A stretch of 64,000 bases of DNA from Polaribacter litorisediminis. GTDB lineage: Bacteria > Bacteroidota > Bacteroidia > Flavobacteriales > Flavobacteriaceae. The position numbers and the translations under genes were made by a program. Positions 61,897 through 64,000 of this stretch are shown here, piece after piece. How positions within the stretch are numbered: the first letter of the stretch is position 1; each line of letters begins with the position of its first letter. The stretch lies in assembly GCF_019968605.1 (NCBI RefSeq), contig NZ_CP082966.1, positions 1,103,001-1,167,000 on the forward strand. The letters are read 5' to 3'. The notes beneath the pieces were generated by a model. The model had not been told where the DNA came from. It worked only from the letters and a program-made list of their open reading frames with translations, and made no database searches.

Positions 61897-63222
61897 ATGA
61901 AAAAAATTACCTTATTAGTAGCTTTATTGATTTCGTCAATTGGCTTTTCTCAAGAAGTTTTACAAGACTTCGAAAACGGAGGGTTAGGAGATCCTTTTGG
62001 TGATGCTGCAGCATCTTTAGTAGCTGATCCAGAAACTGGTGGATCAAGAGGAACTGTTGCAATGTTATCTTCAAATCCAAATGGTACAGTTTGGCAAGGT
62101 ATCAACATTTCTTTAACAAAAAATGTTGATTTAACAAGCGAATTAACAATGACTATGGATGTTTACTCAACTGTTGCCATCACAATTGCACCAAAAGTAG
62201 TAAATGGTAGTGGAGCTCCAGATTCTACTACATCAGTTTCTCACACAGGTTCTGGTTGGGAGACTTTAACGATGACTTTTGATCAAGGTTTAGACGCAAC
62301 TGGTCCTGCAAATGGAAAGTATTCAGGTTTTGTAATTTATTACAACTGGAATTCGGGTACTAACGGTTTTGGAGCGCAAGATAGTAGAGTTTTTTATGTT
62401 GATAATATTTCCGGTATTGGAGCCGATCCTGTGGTTTCGGCAGCTCCTACGGATGCACCACCAACTCCACCAAGTTATGACGCAGAAAATGTGATTTCTT
62501 TATTTAGTGATGCTTATGCAGATGTGAGTAATATTACTTGGGGAACTTCTTGGGATACAGCAGATATTGATGATGAAGTAGCCGCTGGCAATAATGTGAA
62601 AAAAGTTAATATTAGTGGTTTTTTAGGTGTTGATTTTAGCTCAACTCCATTAAATTTAAATGATTTCACGCATTTTCACATAGATGTTTGGACTGAGGCT
62701 GAAACATTAGATAAAAGTCTTAATCATAAATTATCTAACCACGCTGCAGGTGCAGGGGAAACTAGTGCTATAGAGTTTACAACAACAAATGTAAGTACCC
62801 CAGCTTTGCCAGATCCTAATCCTGGTACTTGGATCTCTTATGATATTCCTTTAGCAAGTTTTACTATTGCTGGTGCTAGCTTGGATAGAGAGGCAATTGC
62901 ACAATACCTTTTAACTTCTAATTTAGGTATAGTTTACATAGATAATGTATATTTTTATAAAGAAGGTACTGCAAGTGTAGCAAACAATGAATTATTAGGG
63001 TTCTCTATGTATCCAAACCCAACAAAAAATTTATTAAATATTTCTGCTAAGGAAACTATTCAAAAAGCAGATATCTTTAACGTATTGGGTAAAAAAGTAA
63101 TGAGTGTTAATGTAAATGATACTCAAGCTTCTGTAGACGTTTCTAATTTATCATCTGGTATTTACTTAATTAAATACAACGTAAATGATGCAGTAGGTAC
63201 TGCAAAATTTGTAAAAGAATAA
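61897..63222 (+). CDS. T9SS-secreted protein with two carbohydrate-binding-like domains
   Basis: This 441-aa protein from 61897 has a signal peptide ending IGFSQ (an upstream in-frame start is rejected because it would bury it). Residues 20-180 form a beta-sandwich starting VLQDFENGG and containing FYVDNISG. Residues 195-353 are the shared module of this locus (VISLFSDAYAD, FHIDVWTEAE, YIDNVYFYKEG). Residues about 365-441 form a type A T9SS sorting domain (FSMYPNPTKNLLNIS, ending GTAKFVKE). No catalytic motif was found. It is probably a secreted or surface-attached beta-glucan-binding protein, produced from its own unit with flanking terminators. Its short non-enzymatic design with a T9SS tag is unusual. 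Confidence 0.83.
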   Translation: MKKITLLVALLISSIGFSQEVLQDFENGGLGDPFGDAAASLVADPETGGSRGTVAMLSSNPNGTVWQGINISLTKNVDLTSELTMTMDVYSTVAITIAPKVVNGSGAPDSTTSVSHTGSGWETLTMTFDQGLDATGPANGKYSGFVIYYNWNSGTNGFGAQDSRVFYVDNISGIGADPVVSAAPTDAPPTPPSYDAENVISLFSDAYADVSNITWGTSWDTADIDDEVAAGNNVKKVNISGFLGVDFSSTPLNLNDFTHFHIDVWTEAETLDKSLNHKLSNHAAGAGETSAIEFTTTNVSTPALPDPNPGTWISYDIPLASFTIAGASLDREAIAQYLLTSNLGIVYIDNVYFYKEGTASVANNELLGFSMYPNPTKNLLNISAKETIQKADIFNVLGKKVMSVNVNDTQASVDVSNLSSGIYLIKYNVNDAVGTAKFVKE

Positions 63223-63255
63223 GTTTAAAAATAGTTTAAACGAATTCCATAATAT

Positions 63256-63288
63256 AAAGAACCGAACAGCAATGTTCGGTTCTTTTTT
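63256..63288 (+). terminator. Rho-independent terminator after the T9SS protein gene
   Basis: A perfect 13-bp stem (AAAGAACCGAACA with TGTTCGGTTCTTT) encloses the loop GCAA and is followed by T residues, 33 bases after the stop codon. Confidence 0.92.
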
Positions 63289-63588
63289 GTGGTTATAATT
63301 CCTGTAATTCTTTAGTGTAGGATGAACTATGAATTATCTTTATAGAGGTCAGTAGATAAACACTTATAAATTTAATTTTTAGGTAATTTTAAGTCAGTTG
63401 TTAATAAAGTGTTGGTTGTCAGTTCGAGACCCAAGAAAAAAATTTTTACAAGCGTAGAAGATGACGTAAATTTGTTTTAAATATACTGAATTGCAAAATA
63501 ATTGTAAAAATACAAGTAACTTTAATCGATCTTTAAATCACTGAAAAACAATTATTTAATAAAGACGTCAATGATAATCCAGGTGTCA

Positions 63589-63674
63589 GTTCGAGTGATT
63601 TCAATTTTTCATTGAAATTGTATCGAGAACTCATTGAAATTGTATCGAGAACTCATTGAAATTGTATCGAGAAC
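63589..63674. repeat. Dispersed hairpin repeat with three exact tandem 22-bp copies of its 3' arm
   Basis: The 5' arm GTTCGAGTGATTTCAAT (from 63589) pairs with ATTGAAATTGTATCGAGAAC. The unit beginning TCATTGAAATTGTATCGAGA then occurs three times in a row without mismatch (63609-63630, 63631-63652, 63653-63674). A related single hairpin is at 22087-22128, and a lone 5' arm (GTCAGTTCGAG) lies at about 63419-63429. Confidence 0.85.
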
Positions 63675-63714
63675 CTATATACCAAAAAACAATCTTTTGA
63701 TTTAGCATATCCAA

Positions 63715-63796
63715 AAAAGAGATAGCTTCGTTATTAGCAATGACGGTTCTAGGGACAGCACGTCATTGCGAAAGATGCACGATTGAAGCAATCTTT
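63715..63796. repeat. Dispersed inverted repeat with CGTCATTGCG / GAAGCAATC arms
   Basis: GATAGCTTCG...AGCAATGACG at 63721-63745 is inverted as CGTCATTGCG...GAAGCAATC at 63761-63792. CGTCATTGCGA and GAAGCAATCT are familiar cores of palindromic intergenic repeats in many bacterial genomes. No gene is present. Confidence 0.6.
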
Positions 63797-64000
63797 TAGT
63801 TTAAAAAACCCTAATAATGTTTTTACATAAACTAGTTAAAAGTATATTTTTCTTTTATTCTTCTTTTCTTTTCCATTGATGAATACTGAATCCAGTTCAG
63901 CACAGGCTTCACCAAAAATCTAGACTTACTTTTTCGCTATGCGAGTTACCTACAACCAAAATATATTTTGGTTTTGGTAGTCTTGAATTCTACAAGCGAT
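63797..64000. other. Right-edge region without a supported gene
   Basis: No credible complete frame. On the minus strand a short run (VKPVLNWIQYSSMEKKRRI) ends at a stop near 63830; upstream it is interrupted by stops, so it is at most a decayed fragment. The palindromic CCAAAATATATTTTGG lies near 63957-63972. Confidence 0.4.

Noticed and set aside
63830..64000. Possible end of a GIY-YIG-type nuclease gene on the minus strand
   Set aside because: The fragment VKPVLNWIQYSSMEKKRRI is preceded by stops in frame, so there is no supported gene; at best a decayed remnant.

Overview
The window comes from an AT-rich member of the Bacteroidota, most likely a marine member of the Flavobacteriaceae (Polaribacter-like; genus is an inference). 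The signs are two SusC/SusD pairs, many lipoproteins with a Bacteroidota-style signal, two proteins with type IX secretion (T9SS) C-terminal sorting domains, TAnnTTTG promoter -7 elements and weak Shine-Dalgarno sequences. Apart from a cysteine desulfurase truncated by the left edge (1-764), nearly everything belongs to two adjacent polysaccharide utilization loci (PULs), one for alpha-glucan and one for beta-1,3-glucan.

PUL 1, starch/maltodextrin, spans 975-28116. A minus-strand arm (11470 down to 975) encodes SusC, SusD, SusE-like and SusF-like surface proteins and a T9SS-secreted GH13 amylase. A divergent LacI-family regulator (11669-12691) separates it from a plus-strand arm (12878-28116): a maltose-type MFS importer, beta-phosphoglucomutase, GH65 phosphorylase, four lipoprotein GH13 enzymes, an esterase-like lipoprotein and a GH31 alpha-glucosidase. 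Matching LacI-type operators lie upstream of both arms. Predicted flow: the secreted amylase and surface GH13s cut starch, SusCD imports oligosaccharides, periplasmic GH13/GH31 trim them, the MFS protein imports maltose, GH65 phosphorolyses it, and PgmB converts beta-glucose-1-phosphate to glucose-6-phosphate.

A minus-strand pair of very small overlapping membrane-protein genes (28147-28429) and a SusR-like membrane regulator (28617-31424) separate the two PULs.

PUL 2, laminarin-type beta-1,3(1,6)-glucan, spans 31703-63222, all on the plus strand, in four blocks divided by terminators or gaps. Block A (31703-40043) holds SusC, SusD, a PKD-containing glycan-binding lipoprotein and a GH16. Block B (41654-49539) holds a clan-A glycosidase fused to a predicted outer-membrane beta-barrel, two paralogous glycan-binding lipoproteins, a second GH16 and a PKD lipoprotein. 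Block C (49737-61373) holds a GH149 beta-1,3-glucan phosphorylase, GH3, lipoprotein GH17, a clan-A lipoprotein related to the catalytic half of the fusion, GH30, a GPH-type importer and a signal-less GH17. Block D (61897-63222) is a T9SS-secreted protein with two putative glycan-binding domains. The design mirrors PUL 1: surface cutting and binding, SusCD import, periplasmic trimming, inner-membrane import, cytosolic phosphorolysis.

The 1.6 kb gap at 40044-41653 holds a terminator, a 156-bp imperfect inverted-repeat unit and a clear 227-bp MITE-like element with perfect 14-bp terminal inverted repeats and a 9-bp target duplication. The right end (63223-64000) carries dispersed hairpin repeats and no convincing gene. 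The items most worth following up are the glycosidase/beta-barrel fusion and its free-standing paralogue, the shared LacI operator architecture, the signal-less GH17 beside GH149, and a putative glycan-binding module reused in four proteins.
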